Below are positions 7,470 through 17,039 of a stretch of DNA of 64,000 nt, in pieces. How positions within the stretch are numbered: position 1 is the stretch's first letter; every line of letters begins with the position of its first letter. Below the pieces are notes generated by a model. The model was given only the letters and a program-made list of their open reading frames with translations. It did not search any database and was not told the origin of the DNA. The position numbers and the translations under genes are program-made. The stretch comes from Bordetella genomosp. 11 (GTDB lineage Bacteria; Pseudomonadota; Gammaproteobacteria; Burkholderiales; Burkholderiaceae_B). The stretch lies in the NCBI RefSeq assembly GCF_002261215.1, contig NZ_NEVS01000004.1:3534001-3598000 (forward strand). The letters run 5' to 3'.

Positions 7470-8993
7470 TCAGGCGGTCTTGGGCAGCATCGGCTTGCCG
7501 CGCTTCTTCAGCTTCTTGCGCGCATGGGCAATGATTTGCACCACGATCAAGAGCGTGGAGATGCCGACGAACCACGCGCTGATGGGCCGTTGCACGAACA
7601 CCATCATGTCGCCGCGAGACAGCAGCAGCGCGCGCCGGAAGTTCTCTTCCACCATGGGCCCCAGCACGAAGCCCAGCAGGATGGGAGCGACCGAAAAATC
7701 GAGCAGCATGAACACCGCGCCAATGACGCCGAAGGCCAGCGCTTCCCAGATCTGGAACAGGCTGTTCTGGGTGCTGAATACCCCCACTGCGATGAAGAAC
7801 AGCGCGGACGGGAACAGATAGCGGTAAGGCACTTGCAGCAGCTTGACCCAGATGCCGATGAGCGGCACGTTCAAGATGACCAGCAGCACGTTGCCGACCC
7901 AGAAGCTGGCGATCAGGCCCCAGAAGATGTCCGGATGCTCCGTGATCAGCTGCGGACCCGGCTGAATACCCTGGATCAGCAGGCCGCCCAGGATCAGCGC
8001 CATCACCGCGTCGCCCGGGATGCCGAGGCTCATGGTGGGAATGAAGTCCACCTGGGTCTTGGAGTGCGATGCGGCTTCCGGCGATGCCACGCCGGCCAAC
8101 ATGCCGGTACCGAAGCGTTCCGGCGTCTTGGAGATCTTGCGCTCCAGTGCGTAGGCGATGAAGGTCGTGATGGTCGGCCCCGTGCCCGGCATGGCGCCGA
8201 ACACCGTGCCCACCAGCGTACCGCGCACCAGGGGCAGGAAGGACTGCTTGAGCTCCTTGGCCGACGGACGCATATCGCGCAGGCGCAGCTTGGCGCCCGT
8301 GCCGATGATCGTCATGCGGTTCACGCTCATCAGGAAGTCGGCGACGCCGAACAGGCCCATGGCGATGGCAACCAGCTCCAGGCCATCGGACAAGTCCAGG
8401 ATGCCGAACGACAGGCGGATGGTGCCGGTGTTCACGTCAGTACCGACCACGCCGCACAGCAGGCCGAACAGCGTCATGCAGATGCCTTTCAGCGGCGACC
8501 CGCGCGACATCGTCGAACCGGCGATCAGGCCCAGCAGCATGATGGAGAAGATTTCCGTCGGCCCGAACTTGAACGCGACTTCCACCAGCAGCGGCGAGAA
8601 GAAGATCATCACCAGGATGCCGACCGACGCCGCGAAGAACGACGCGATCATGGTGATGCCCAGCGCCGTGCCGCCCTTGCCCTGTTTGGTCAGCGGATAG
8701 CCGTCCAGGCAGGTCACCGCATGCGGCGGGTGCGAAGGCAGATTGAGCAGGATGGCGCCGATGGCACCGCCGTACTGCGAGCCGTAGAAGATACCGGCCA
8801 GCATCATGATCGCGGGGACCGGATGCATGACGTAGGTCAGCGGCAGCAGAATGGAGATGGCCGACAGCGCGCCCATGCCGGGCAGCACGCCGATGAGGTT
8901 ACCCACCAGCACGCCAAAGAACGACCACATCAGGTTATGGGGTTCGAACGCGACGCCAAAACCGAACCAAAGATCAACGAGTGCTTGATGCAT
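7470..8993 (-). CDS. tctA: Tripartite tricarboxylate transporter large subunit TctA (second copy)
   Basis: This 507-residue polytopic permease is the second TctA of the window. It shows the same family signatures as the first copy (GVLPGMGALSAISILLPLTY near the N-terminus, FYGSQYGGAIGAIL, and LGIPGDAVMALILGGLLIQG in the second half) but differs clearly along its length, so it is not a recent duplicate. The C-terminus is basic (HARKKLKKRGK). It follows tctB by six bases on the same strand. The adjacent TctDE-type sensor system suggests induction by a tricarboxylate such as citrate, by analogy with characterised TctDE systems. No receptor gene is adjacent. Confidence 0.92.
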   Translation of the reverse strand: MHQALVDLWFGFGVAFEPHNLMWSFFGVLVGNLIGVLPGMGALSAISILLPLTYVMHPVPAIMMLAGIFYGSQYGGAIGAILLNLPSHPPHAVTCLDGYPLTKQGKGGTALGITMIASFFAASVGILVMIFFSPLLVEVAFKFGPTEIFSIMLLGLIAGSTMSRGSPLKGICMTLFGLLCGVVGTDVNTGTIRLSFGILDLSDGLELVAIAMGLFGVADFLMSVNRMTIIGTGAKLRLRDMRPSAKELKQSFLPLVRGTLVGTVFGAMPGTGPTITTFIAYALERKISKTPERFGTGMLAGVASPEAASHSKTQVDFIPTMSLGIPGDAVMALILGGLLIQGIQPGPQLITEHPDIFWGLIASFWVGNVLLVILNVPLIGIWVKLLQVPYRYLFPSALFFIAVGVFSTQNSLFQIWEALAFGVIGAVFMLLDFSVAPILLGFVLGPMVEENFRRALLLSRGDMMVFVQRPISAWFVGISTLLIVVQIIAHARKKLKKRGKPMLPKTA

Positions 8994-8999
8994 GGCGTA

Positions 9000-9488
9000 T
9001 CAACCCCACTGGAACAGCGGCAACTGCAATTGCAGCGCCCACCAGAACACGACCACGGCGATAACCACCATGCCCGCCGACAGGATGAAAGCTTGCTTCA
9101 CCGTGTTCTTGCGATCGCCCAGCGCCGAGATGAACGTGATGGCGAACGTGGCCGGCAACAAGCCGCCATACTGGCCCAGGCCGATGAAGGCCAGGATACC
9201 GACGATGATGCAGATCGCACCGCGCATGTCGGGCATGCCCGTCGGATGCGACGAAGGCACGTGCGTGCCGTCTTCTTCCTTGTCTTTTGCTCCGGTCTTT
9301 GCGCCGATGGCGATCAAGATCCCCGTGAAAGCCAGCAATCCCCCCACCGCTGCCGGGAAGAACCCGGGCCCCATATGGCTAAGCGAACCGATCTGGTAAT
9401 TCAGACCGCCGTATATCGACCCCAGGCCGATCAGGACCATCAGCGCTCCGCCGTAGTAGTCCTTGTTGTATTTTTTCAGTGTTTCCAC
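9000..9488 (-). CDS. tctB: Tripartite tricarboxylate transporter small subunit TctB (second copy)
   Basis: This is the small membrane subunit partnering the downstream TctA. I start it at a GTG (V/METLKKYNKDYYGG, 162 residues) because GGAGG lies exactly six bases upstream; a longer frame to 9566 lacks such a site. Four hydrophobic helices are visible, with the family signature MGPGFFPAAVGG after the first. A charged loop of about 25 residues (KTGAKDKEEDG) separates the first pair from the last pair. The stop lies six bases before tctA. Confidence 0.88.
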   Translation of the reverse strand: METLKKYNKDYYGGALMVLIGLGSIYGGLNYQIGSLSHMGPGFFPAAVGGLLAFTGILIAIGAKTGAKDKEEDGTHVPSSHPTGMPDMRGAICIIVGILAFIGLGQYGGLLPATFAITFISALGDRKNTVKQAFILSAGMVVIAVVVFWWALQLQLPLFQWG

Positions 9489-9601
9489 TGCATTCCTCCG
9501 TGTACTAGGCTTACACCAGCCTTTATAGGAAGTACTCAGGGTGAGCACGTCCCTCTCACAAAGCACCGTGAGCCTGGAGGGCAGAATAAGGACGAAAGCT
9601 G
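9489..9601 (-). promoter_or_regulatory. Promoter/leader region of the second tctBA
   Basis: Between tctE and tctB, read leftward, there is a good -10 element (TATAAA, 9527-9522) without a convincing -35, as expected of an activator-dependent promoter. Upstream is an inverted repeat CTCAC-N8-GTGAG (9555-9572) with further CTCA/TGAG half-sites near 9538-9548, a plausible binding region for the neighbouring TctD regulator. A small AGGCT/AGCCT stem (9507-9522) falls in the leader. The assignment is inference from position. Confidence 0.4.
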
Positions 9602-11179
9602 CTAATCCGCTTTCTTTAGACTGTCTTGTTCCTGAATCCCAGGGTTATCCCCTAACAGGGGTATCCATAGGATGGCGCATAGCCCCACTCCGCCATGGGA
9701 GTTGGTTTCGCCATCGGCCAGGACGATATCGCCGCCATTGCGACGGGCATAGGCCTGCGCGATGGCCAGCCCCAGCCCGGACCCGGAAGTGGGCGCGCCG
9801 CCCGCCTCTACACCGGCGCGATCGAAGCGCGCGAAGGCCCGCGCGCGCAGGGCCGGGTTGAGTCCCGGCCCGTTATCGGACACCCGTACTTCGACACGGG
9901 TATCGCCCCGCACGACCGATACGGTGATGCGTGCCCCACGGGGCGCGTAGTTCACCGCATTGTGGACCAGGTTGGCGATGGCCTCATGCAGTTCCACCTC
10001 GGAACCGGCCACGGGAGCCGCCGGGCCTGTCAGGCCGCTTTCATCGGCGTCGCCGCGCGCATCGCTCCAGCCCAGGTCCTGCTGCTTTTCGTGTGCGAGC
10101 GGCAAATATTGCAGTACGACCTCGCGTGCCACATCGTTCAGGTCCAGTACGCGATGCGGCGCTTCCCCGCCCTGGCTTGCATGCGCGAGTTGCAGCAGCT
10201 GTTCGGTCAGGCGGCGGGTGCGCCCCAGCTGCGCGACGATGGCGCGCAGGCCGTCGCGCATCAAGGCGGGGTCCCGTTCGCGCAAGGCGTATTGCGCCTG
10301 GGTGGACATGATGGCCAGCGGCGTGCGCAACTGGTGCGAGGCATCGTCGAGAAACCGCGACTGTTCGTCCAGCATGTGCCGGTGCCGCGCGATGTGATGA
10401 TTGACCGCCTCGACCAGGGGGGCGACTTCGGAAGGCACCCGCCAGGCGTCCAGCGGCGTCAGGTCATCGGCCGAACGCGCGCGGATGTCGTTGCGCAGCC
10501 TGGCCAGGGGGCGCAATGCCCAGGCCACGCCCCACCAGACCATCAGGACCACCAGGGCGAGCATGCGGCCGTCGCGCAGCAGCTCTTTGCGCCGGGCGGC
10601 GTCTTCGGCCTCGATGCGCTTGCCGGTGCTTTCGCCCACCAGGATAAGCACCTGCCGGTGCGTGCCGTGGTAGTAGAGATCGCGCACCAGCGCCACCATC
10701 CGGACCGGATCGTTGCGGTAGGCGCCGTCATAGAACACCGGCTGCCCGTCGCTGCGAGGCCAGACGGGCGGACGCGGGATATCCGGCATACCCAGCAGCG
10801 CCACGCCAGGCGAGCCGGGCGCCTGTCCGGAGGGCAAGGGCGGATCGATTTCCTCGATGCGGAAGTATTTGCGCAGGCCGGCGCGCGATTCCAGCATGAC
10901 CTGCGCATACAGCGGGGTCACGACCTGCAGGGTGCCGTCCGGGGTGAACTCGATACTGCTTTCCAGTACCCGTGCCGGCTCCAGCAGAGCGCTATCGTAG
11001 GCATCGTTGGTGATGTCCGCCAGCGTCTGGTAGTCGTTATAGCTGTCGATGACCAGCAGCGCGATCACGCCCGGCAGAAGGAGCGTAATGAGCAGCGCGC
11101 GTATGCCGACCCGCGCATACCAAGGGCGTCCGGAAACCCGCTGCGTCGGCGCCTGTCGCGGCGTGGAGTGTGCGGCCAC
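9602..11179 (-). CDS. tctE: TctE-type sensor histidine kinase
   Basis: This 525-residue membrane-bound kinase is the sensor of a TctDE-like two-component system. A first membrane helix (about 27-45) is followed by a periplasmic 2CSK_N-type sensing domain (to about 205), a second helix (about 208-225), HAMP-like linker, the dimerisation helix with phospho-acceptor His282 in DDASHQLRTPLA, and an ATPase domain with NLVHNAVNYA, DNGPGL and the SGSGLGLAIA lid. By analogy with Salmonella TctE and Bordetella BctE it would sense a tricarboxylate and phosphorylate TctD. The gene follows the regulator by 35 bases. Confidence 0.85.
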   Translation of the reverse strand: MAAHSTPRQAPTQRVSGRPWYARVGIRALLITLLLPGVIALLVIDSYNDYQTLADITNDAYDSALLEPARVLESSIEFTPDGTLQVVTPLYAQVMLESRAGLRKYFRIEEIDPPLPSGQAPGSPGVALLGMPDIPRPPVWPRSDGQPVFYDGAYRNDPVRMVALVRDLYYHGTHRQVLILVGESTGKRIEAEDAARRKELLRDGRMLALVVLMVWWGVAWALRPLARLRNDIRARSADDLTPLDAWRVPSEVAPLVEAVNHHIARHRHMLDEQSRFLDDASHQLRTPLAIMSTQAQYALRERDPALMRDGLRAIVAQLGRTRRLTEQLLQLAHASQGGEAPHRVLDLNDVAREVVLQYLPLAHEKQQDLGWSDARGDADESGLTGPAAPVAGSEVELHEAIANLVHNAVNYAPRGARITVSVVRGDTRVEVRVSDNGPGLNPALRARAFARFDRAGVEAGGAPTSGSGLGLAIAQAYARRNGGDIVLADGETNSHGGVGLCAILWIPLLGDNPGIQEQDSLKKAD

Positions 11180-11214
11180 GGTCAGTGCGCGGTTTCGGGA
11201 AGGACCGCCAAGCC

Positions 11215-11907
11215 CTAGGCATCCGCCGATTGGGATTCGCTGGCCACGCTTTCGAGCATATAGCCCAGCCCGCGCACGGTAACGATGCGGATATCGCTGC
11301 CCGCAAGTTTCTTGCGCAGGCGATGCAGCACGACCTCGATGGCGTCCGGATTCGCTTCGCTGTCGTGATTGAACACTTTGCCGAACAGCTGCGATTTGTC
11401 CACGGGATAGCCGCTACGGGTCAGGAGCGCCGCCAGCGCGGCATGTTCGCGCGGCGTCAGGAACAGCAGCGAGCCGTCCAGCGTGAAGGCCCGGCTTTCG
11501 CTGTCGTAGGACAGCGAGCCGCATTGCAGCCGCGGATGCTGCCGGCCCCGGCTGCGACGCACCAGCGCTGTGAGTCGCGCTTCGAGCTCTTCGAGCGCGA
11601 AGGGCTTGGTCAGGAAGTCGTCGGCGCCCAGGTTCAGCCCCCGCACCCGGTCCTGCAAGGCCCCCTGCGCCGTCAGCACCAATACCGGCGTACGATCGTC
11701 GCGGTTGCGCATCTCGCGCAGCACGACCAGGCCGTGCTTGTCCGGCAGGCGCAGGTCCATCACGATGGCGTCGTATTCCGTTCCCGCCATGAAGGCTTCG
11801 GCCGTGCGCGCGTCCGGCGCATGGTCTGGCACGAAACCGCTTTGGGCCAGTGCACGCACCAGCCAGGACGCCATGTCTCTTTCGTCTTCAACCAGCAATA
11901 TGCGCAT
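11215..11907 (-). CDS. tctD: TctD-type OmpR-family response regulator
   Basis: This 230-residue DNA-binding regulator has a receiver domain with acidic pocket (Glu7-Asp8), phospho-acceptor Asp51 in VMDLRLPD and the conserved lysine in FLTKPF. A C-terminal winged helix of OmpR/PhoB type follows (about 130-222: [13 protein letters not shown], then [10 protein letters not shown] and VRGLGYML). It should activate the neighbouring tctBA when phosphorylated by TctE. Its ATG lies 20 bases inside the 3' end of rppH, so part of its expression may come from read-through of the rppH message. The final residues ([11 protein letters not shown]) are a short unstructured tail. Confidence 0.88.
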   Translation of the reverse strand: MRILLVEDERDMASWLVRALAQSGFVPDHAPDARTAEAFMAGTEYDAIVMDLRLPDKHGLVVLREMRNRDDRTPVLVLTAQGALQDRVRGLNLGADDFLTKPFALEELEARLTALVRRSRGRQHPRLQCGSLSYDSESRAFTLDGSLLFLTPREHAALAALLTRSGYPVDKSQLFGKVFNHDSEANPDAIEVVLHRLRKKLAGSDIRIVTVRGLGYMLESVASESQSADA

Positions 11908-12460
11908 GGCCCTCGGGCCCTCCAGCCAGATTCTCGGCAGCGCGCTGCCCGTGCACCCGTTGGCGCAGGTAGCGTGTTTCGTGGTGCCGCCTGAACAGGA
12001 TAGCCGAGAGCTCGTTCAAGGCCTGCGTGTAGACGTCCCGCTTGAATTCGATGACGGCATCGAGCGGGACCCAGTATTGGCTCCAGCGCCAGGCGTCGAA
12101 CTCCGGGTGCTGCGTGGCGCGCAGGCAGACGTCGCTGTCACGCCCGACCAGCCTGAGCAGGAACCAGATCTGCTTCTGGCCCTTGTAATGACCACGCCAT
12201 TCCCTCCGGACGAAATGGTCCGGGACGTTGTAGCGCAGCCAATCGCGTGTGCGCCCCAAAATGCGGACATGCTCGGGCTTCAAGCCCACTTCTTCATGGA
12301 GTTCGCGATACATCGCCTGCACCGGGCTTTCGCCGTACTTGATTCCGCCCTGTGGAAACTGCCAGGCGTGCTCCCGGATTCGCTTGCCCCAAAAGACCTC
12401 GTTTTTCGTGTTGACGAGAATGATGCCGACATTGGGACGGTAGCCTTCGCGGTCCAGCAT
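11888..12460 (-). CDS. rppH: RNA pyrophosphohydrolase RppH
   Basis: This 190-residue Nudix hydrolase removes pyrophosphate from the 5' end of triphosphorylated mRNA and so triggers 5'-end-dependent decay. The N-terminus ([18 protein letters not shown]) and [14 protein letters not shown] are diagnostic. The Nudix box is complete, running from GGIKYGE to RELHEEVGL with its metal-binding glutamates. The C-terminal tail beyond about 160 is low in structure. It is divergent from proS across a 66-bp gap, the usual order in Burkholderiales. Its 3' end overlaps tctD by 20 bases. Confidence 0.95.
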   Translation of the reverse strand: MLDREGYRPNVGIILVNTKNEVFWGKRIREHAWQFPQGGIKYGESPVQAMYRELHEEVGLKPEHVRILGRTRDWLRYNVPDHFVRREWRGHYKGQKQIWFLLRLVGRDSDVCLRATQHPEFDAWRWSQYWVPLDAVIEFKRDVYTQALNELSAILFRRHHETRYLRQRVHGQRAAENLAGGPEGHAHIAG

Positions 12461-12526
12461 GGGCCACCCCCACCAAATTCAATACAATTACGTCTGATTA
12501 TACGTACCTGCTGCCTCCTGGAAACC

Positions 12527-14260
12527 ATGCGCGCCTCCAACTATCACATCAATACACTCAAAGAAGCGCCCGCCGAGGCCGAAATCGTCAGCCACCAGCT
12601 GATGACCCGTGCCGGCATGATCCGCAAGCTTGCCGGGGGAATCTATACGTACATGCCCCTGGGCCTGCGGGTCATCCGCAAAATCGAGAAGATCGTCCGG
12701 GAAGAAATGAACGCGGCCGGCGCCATCGAACTGCTGATGCCGGTCGTGCAGCCTGCGGAACTCTGGCAGGAATCGGGACGGTGGGTCCAGTACGGACAGG
12801 AGCTCCTGCGCTTCAAGGACCGCCATGACCGGGACTTCGTGCTGCAGCCCACCTCGGAGGAGGTGATCACCGACATCGCCCGCAACGAAATCCATAGCTG
12901 GCGCCAGTTGCCGCTGAACTTCTATCACATACAGACCAAGTTCCGGGATGAACGGCGTCCCCGATTCGGCCTGATGCGCGGGCGCGAGTTCACGATGAAG
13001 GATGCGTATTCCTTCGACCGCGACGAAGCCGGCGCCCTGCGCAGCTATGACGCAATGTACGACGCCTATATGCGGATTTTCCGCCGGCTGGGGCTGGAAT
13101 TCCGCGCGGTCGCGGCCGATACCGGCTCGATCGGCGGCACGCGCAGCCATGAATTCCAGGTGATCGCGGACACCGGGGAAGACCTGATCGTCTACAACCC
13201 CGAAACGCAATACGCGGCGAATATCGAATTGGCGGAGGCCGCCGCGCTGATCGCCGAACGGCAGCCGCCGGCGCGCGCCCTGGAAGCCGTGCCGACGCCC
13301 GGCGCGGCCAAGTGCGAAGACGTGGCGGCCCAGCTGGGCATCCCGCTGGAAGCCACCGTCAAATCCATCGTCCTGGCCACGGAGCCTGAACCGGGCCAGA
13401 TTCGCCTCTGGCTACTGCTGCTGCGCGGCGATCATGTCCTGAACGAGATCAAGACGGCCAAGGTCCCGGGTCTGGACCAAGGCTACCGCTTTGCCACGGA
13501 AGAGGAAATCGTCGCGCATTTTGGCTGCAAGCCCGGCTATCTCGGCCCCATCGGCACGCAACTTCCCGTAACCGTGATTGCCGACCGGACCGTCGCCAAC
13601 ATGGGCGATTTCGTCTGCGGCGCCAACCGCGAGGGCTACCATTACGTGGGCGCCAATTGGGTCCGCGACCTGCCGGAACCGGCCCAGGTCGCCGATCTGC
13701 GCGATGTGGTGGCGGGCGATCCGGCGCCGGACGGCAAGGGCACCCTGGTCATCCAGCGCGGCATCGAAGTCGGCCACGTGTTCTACCTGGGCACCAAGTA
13801 TTCGTCGGCGCTGAAGGCCACCTACCTGGACGAAACGGGCAAGCCCGCCACCCTGGAAATGGGTTGCTACGGCATCGGCATCACCCGCATCGCCGCGGCC
13901 GCCATCGAACAGAACCACGACGCCCGCGGCATCGTCTGGCCGCGCGCGCTGGCGCCCTTCGAGGTCGTGATCTGCCCCGTCGGATGGGCAAAAAGTGAAA
14001 CTGTTCGTAACACGGCTGAAACGCTCTATACGGCGCTGCGCGAGCGTGGCATCGACGTAATCCTGGACGACCGCGATGCACGCCCGGGTGTGATGTTCGC
14101 TGAATGGGAGCTGATAGGCGCCCCCTTGCGCGTAACAGTTGGAGAGCGCGGACTGAAGGACGGTGTGATCGAATTGCAGGCCCGCCGTGAAGCCAGCGCC
14201 AGTACGGTGCCGGTCGACCAGGCGCTGGAGCAAGTGCTGGCCAAGCTGGAAACCCTTTGA
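12527..14260 (+). CDS. proS: Prolyl-tRNA synthetase
   Basis: This 577-residue class II synthetase charges tRNA-Pro. Domain order is that of the bacterial (ProS1) type: catalytic core with class II motif 2 around [25 protein letters not shown], an insertion editing domain (about 220-400) that hydrolyses mischarged Ala-tRNA-Pro, motif 3 around [10 protein letters not shown], and a C-terminal anticodon-binding domain (about 470-577). I chose the ATG giving [17 protein letters not shown] because family members start there; the frame stays open further upstream but that part lies opposite rppH. The stop codon overlaps the likely TTG start of ybgC. Confidence 0.97.
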   Translation: MRASNYHINTLKEAPAEAEIVSHQLMTRAGMIRKLAGGIYTYMPLGLRVIRKIEKIVREEMNAAGAIELLMPVVQPAELWQESGRWVQYGQELLRFKDRHDRDFVLQPTSEEVITDIARNEIHSWRQLPLNFYHIQTKFRDERRPRFGLMRGREFTMKDAYSFDRDEAGALRSYDAMYDAYMRIFRRLGLEFRAVAADTGSIGGTRSHEFQVIADTGEDLIVYNPETQYAANIELAEAAALIAERQPPARALEAVPTPGAAKCEDVAAQLGIPLEATVKSIVLATEPEPGQIRLWLLLLRGDHVLNEIKTAKVPGLDQGYRFATEEEIVAHFGCKPGYLGPIGTQLPVTVIADRTVANMGDFVCGANREGYHYVGANWVRDLPEPAQVADLRDVVAGDPAPDGKGTLVIQRGIEVGHVFYLGTKYSSALKATYLDETGKPATLEMGCYGIGITRIAAAAIEQNHDARGIVWPRALAPFEVVICPVGWAKSETVRNTAETLYTALRERGIDVILDDRDARPGVMFAEWELIGAPLRVTVGERGLKDGVIELQARREASASTVPVDQALEQVLAKLETL

Positions 14261-14691
14261 TCACCCCGTTGTCGCCGTACCTTTTGTCGGAATCGACGCT
14301 GGACGTCCGTGTCTATTACGAAGACACGGACGCCGGCGGGATCGTTTTCTACGCCAACTATCTGAAATTCATGGAACGCGGCCGGACGGAATGGCTGCGC
14401 GCGCTGGGTTTCGACCAATCCAGGCTGACTCGCGAATCCGGCCATCTCTTCGTGGTCGCCGGTTTGGACATGTCCTACCGGAAACCCGCCCGTCTGGACG
14501 ACGTGCTTACCATACGCTCGCGTGTAACACGAGTACGCCGGGCTTCGATACACTTCGCGCAGCGGGCGGAACGCAGCGGGGAACTGCTGGCCGAGGGCAA
14601 CATCCAAGTGTGCTGTGTGGATGCGATCAGCCTGAGGCCGGCGGAGCTGCCTCCGGAATTGCGCGCACTACTCGAATCTATTCAGGGATAA
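14257..14691 (+). CDS. ybgC: Acyl-CoA thioesterase YbgC
   Basis: This hotdog-fold thioesterase of up to 144 residues heads the tol-pal operon; in other bacteria it hydrolyses short- or long-chain acyl-CoA/ACP and associates with phospholipid enzymes at the inner membrane. The active-site segment [21 protein letters not shown] carries the catalytic aspartate. There is no ATG. Possible starts are TTG codons at 14257 (overlapping the proS stop), 14269 and 14284; the last gives an N-terminus closest in length to E. coli YbgC. tolQ begins two bases after the stop. Confidence 0.9.
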   Translation: MITPLSPYLLSESTLDVRVYYEDTDAGGIVFYANYLKFMERGRTEWLRALGFDQSRLTRESGHLFVVAGLDMSYRKPARLDDVLTIRSRVTRVRRASIHFAQRAERSGELLAEGNIQVCCVDAISLRPAELPPELRALLESIQG

Positions 14692-14693
14692 AA

Positions 14694-15371
14694 ATGCAAG
14701 TCTCCAACGACCTGTCGTTGTTCGCACTGATCGCGCATGCGAGCGTGCCGGTCCAACTGATCATGCTTTTGCTCCTGGGCATTTCGATCATGTCCTGGAC
14801 CTATATCTTCGCGAAACGCTACGCCATCAAGCGCGCGCATCAGCAGACGCGCCGCTTCGAAGACGACTTCTGGTCGGGCGGGGACCTGTCCATGCTGCAG
14901 CAGGCGGTGGCCAACCGCCGCGCCGAACAAGGCGCGCTGGCCCGCATCTTCGATGCCGGCATGACCGAATTCCTGAAAGCCCGCCGGGCCGCGGCCAACG
15001 ATGCCAACGCCGTCCTGGACGGCGCACGGCGCGCCATGCGGGCGGCCTACCAGCGCGAGATGGACGCGCTGGAATCGCACCTGAACTTCCTGGCCTCGGC
15101 CGGCTCCGTCAGCCCGTACATCGGCCTGCTCGGAACCGTATGGGGGATCATGCACGCCTTCATCGGGCTGTCGAACATGCAGCAGGCCACGCTGGCCTCC
15201 GTGGCGCCGGGTATCGCCGAAGCCCTGATCGCCACCGCCATCGGCCTGTTCGCGGCAATCCCGGCGGTCGTGGCCTACAACCGTTTCACCAACGACATCG
15301 ACCGCCTGTCCATCCGGTTCGACAGCTTCGTCGATGAATTCCTGAACATCCTGCAACGACAGGTGCGCTGA
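14694..15371 (+). CDS. tolQ: Tol-Pal system proton channel TolQ
   Basis: This 225-residue inner-membrane protein is homologous to ExbB and MotA. With TolR it forms the proton channel that energises TolA during outer-membrane constriction. It has three membrane helices (about 15-38, 135-155 and 168-190), a large cytoplasmic loop between the first two, and the conserved [13 protein letters not shown] and [20 protein letters not shown] segments. The start follows the ybgC stop closely, and the stop overlaps the tolR start as TGATG, pointing to translational coupling. Confidence 0.95.
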   Translation: MQVSNDLSLFALIAHASVPVQLIMLLLLGISIMSWTYIFAKRYAIKRAHQQTRRFEDDFWSGGDLSMLQQAVANRRAEQGALARIFDAGMTEFLKARRAAANDANAVLDGARRAMRAAYQREMDALESHLNFLASAGSVSPYIGLLGTVWGIMHAFIGLSNMQQATLASVAPGIAEALIATAIGLFAAIPAVVAYNRFTNDIDRLSIRFDSFVDEFLNILQRQVR

Positions 15372-15862
15372 TGCCCTCGGTACGCTCGAACGGCCGTACC
15401 GGCCGCCGCATGAAGGCCGACATCAACGTCGTGCCGTACATCGACGTGATGCTGGTGCTGCTGGTGATTTTCATGGTGACCGCGCCGCTGATCACGCCCG
15501 GACTGATCAACCTGCCCTCGGTCGGCCAGGCGTCCGACGTGCCGGTCAAGCCCCTGGAAGTGCAGATCTCGCAGAACGGAGATATCGCGCTGCGCATGCG
15601 CGAACCGGGCGCAACCCCGGAAAACATCGGCCGTTCGGAATTGGTCAGCCAGGTGCGTTCGCGCATCACCGCGGATACGCCGGTCGTCATCGCCGCCGAC
15701 GGCAAGGTGCCCTACGAATCGGTCGTGAAGGTCATGGACGAATTGCGCACGAATGGCGTAACGCGCCTGGGGCTGCTGGTCGACCAGCAATCCTCCACCG
15801 GGGCCGCCGCCGCGGCCGCCGGCCAGCCGCAGCGTCCCGCGCCGGCGACGCCCAAACGCTGA
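15371..15862 (+). CDS. tolR: Tol-Pal system protein TolR
   Basis: This 163-residue ExbD/TolR protein has a short cytoplasmic N-terminus, one membrane helix (about 23-43) and a periplasmic domain. The conserved proton-pathway aspartate lies at the start of the helix in VVPYIDVMLVLLVIFMV. The periplasmic part ends in an alanine/proline-rich tail (about 143-163), longer than in E. coli. It works with TolQ to drive TolA. tolA begins 24 bases downstream. Confidence 0.95.
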   Translation: MPSVRSNGRTGRRMKADINVVPYIDVMLVLLVIFMVTAPLITPGLINLPSVGQASDVPVKPLEVQISQNGDIALRMREPGATPENIGRSELVSQVRSRITADTPVVIAADGKVPYESVVKVMDELRTNGVTRLGLLVDQQSSTGAAAAAAGQPQRPAPATPKR

Positions 15863-15886
15863 TCCGCGCCCTATCCATTCGACTCA

Positions 15887-17023
15887 ATGACGCCACCTCT
15901 CATCAAGCACTCCGGCCGCGCGCCGGAAGCCCCGCCCCCGCAGGACAATCGGAAAGCATTCGGCTTTGCCGTGGCCGTCCACCTGATCCTGGTGCTGGTC
16001 CTGGTGCTGGGCGTGAACTGGCGCACGGAAAACCCGGGCCCGGTACAGGTACAGCTGTGGGCCAACGGCGACTCCCCGGTATCGCCGCCGCCGACGCCAC
16101 AGCCTGAACCCACGCCGCAACCGCAACCGCAGCCCACACCCGAACCGCCGCCGGCGCCGCCCCCGCCGCAGCCCGCGCCCCCGCCGCCACCGCCGCAGCC
16201 GCAGGTCCAGCCGCAGGACACGCCGGATCCGGAAATCGCCCTGGAAGCGGCGCGCAAGAAGAAGGAACAGGAAGAAAAGGACCGCCAGGCAGCAGCGGCC
16301 GAACAGGCACGCCTGGAGAAGGAACGCCAGCAGGCCGCGCTGGAAGAAAAGCAACGCCTGGAAAAACAGCGTCAGGACGCCGAAAAAGCGGCGGCAGCGA
16401 AGGCGGCGGCCGACAAGGCCGCAGCCGAAAAAGCGGCGGCGGACAAGGCGGCAGCCGAGAAAGCCGCCGCGGACAAGGCCGCCGCGGAAAAGGCGGCGGC
16501 CGACAAGAAGGCCAAGGAAGACGCGGCCAAGAAGGCAGCGGCGGAGAAAGCCGCCGCTGACAAGGCCGCTGCCGAGAAAGCCGCGGCCGACAAGGCCGCC
16601 GCGGAAAAAGCCGCCGCCGAAAAAGCCGCCGCGGCCAAGAAGGCCGCCGCCGATCGTGCCTTGAAAGAGGCCTTCCGCAACGACGCGCTGGGCGCGGCCG
16701 GGATTCCCGGCGGCACGGCGGACCGCAACCAGGCTGGCGGCGGACGCGACGATGGTTACGGCGCCAAGGTCCGCGCGTGCATCCAGCCGGGCGTGTCCTA
16801 CCCGACACCTCCGCGCGCCGGCTCCGCCAACCCGACGGTGCAATACCGGGTACAGTTACGTTCGGACGGCAGCGTGTCCGCGGTAACCCTGACTTCGTCG
16901 TCGGGCAACTCCGGTTTCGACCGCGCCGTGGAAACCGGCATCCGGCGCTGCAACCCCTTCCCGAAACCTTCGACCGGGCGGTACGAGCCGTTGATCGACG
17001 TTATTTACCGCATGTATGACTGA
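15887..17023 (+). CDS. tolA: Cell envelope integrity protein TolA
   Basis: This 378-residue bridge protein links the TolQR motor in the inner membrane to Pal and TolB at the outer membrane. Order of parts: short cytoplasmic N-terminus, one membrane helix (about 23-42), a proline-rich segment (about 62-115), a long helical rod rich in Ala, Lys, Glu and Asp (about 120-265) made of near-repeats of [10 protein letters not shown] type, and a C-terminal TolA/TonB-like domain (about 285-378) beginning [18 protein letters not shown]. The rod is highly repetitive at the DNA level, so its length probably varies between strains. Confidence 0.95.
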   Translation: MTPPLIKHSGRAPEAPPPQDNRKAFGFAVAVHLILVLVLVLGVNWRTENPGPVQVQLWANGDSPVSPPPTPQPEPTPQPQPQPTPEPPPAPPPPQPAPPPPPPQPQVQPQDTPDPEIALEAARKKKEQEEKDRQAAAAEQARLEKERQQAALEEKQRLEKQRQDAEKAAAAKAAADKAAAEKAAADKAAAEKAAADKAAAEKAAADKKAKEDAAKKAAAEKAAADKAAAEKAAADKAAAEKAAAEKAAAAKKAAADRALKEAFRNDALGAAGIPGGTADRNQAGGGRDDGYGAKVRACIQPGVSYPTPPRAGSANPTVQYRVQLRSDGSVSAVTLTSSSGNSGFDRAVETGIRRCNPFPKPSTGRYEPLIDVIYRMYD

Positions 17024-17039
17024 CAGGAGATTGCTTACC

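Noticed and set aside
7335..9605. Long plus-strand frame opposite the second tctBA
   Set aside because: It is His/Gln/Arg-rich without motifs, while TctA and TctB are clear on the minus strand.
11570..12526. An N-terminal extension of proS across rppH
   Set aside because: Family members begin at the MRASNYH start, and the extension is antisense to rppH and tctD.
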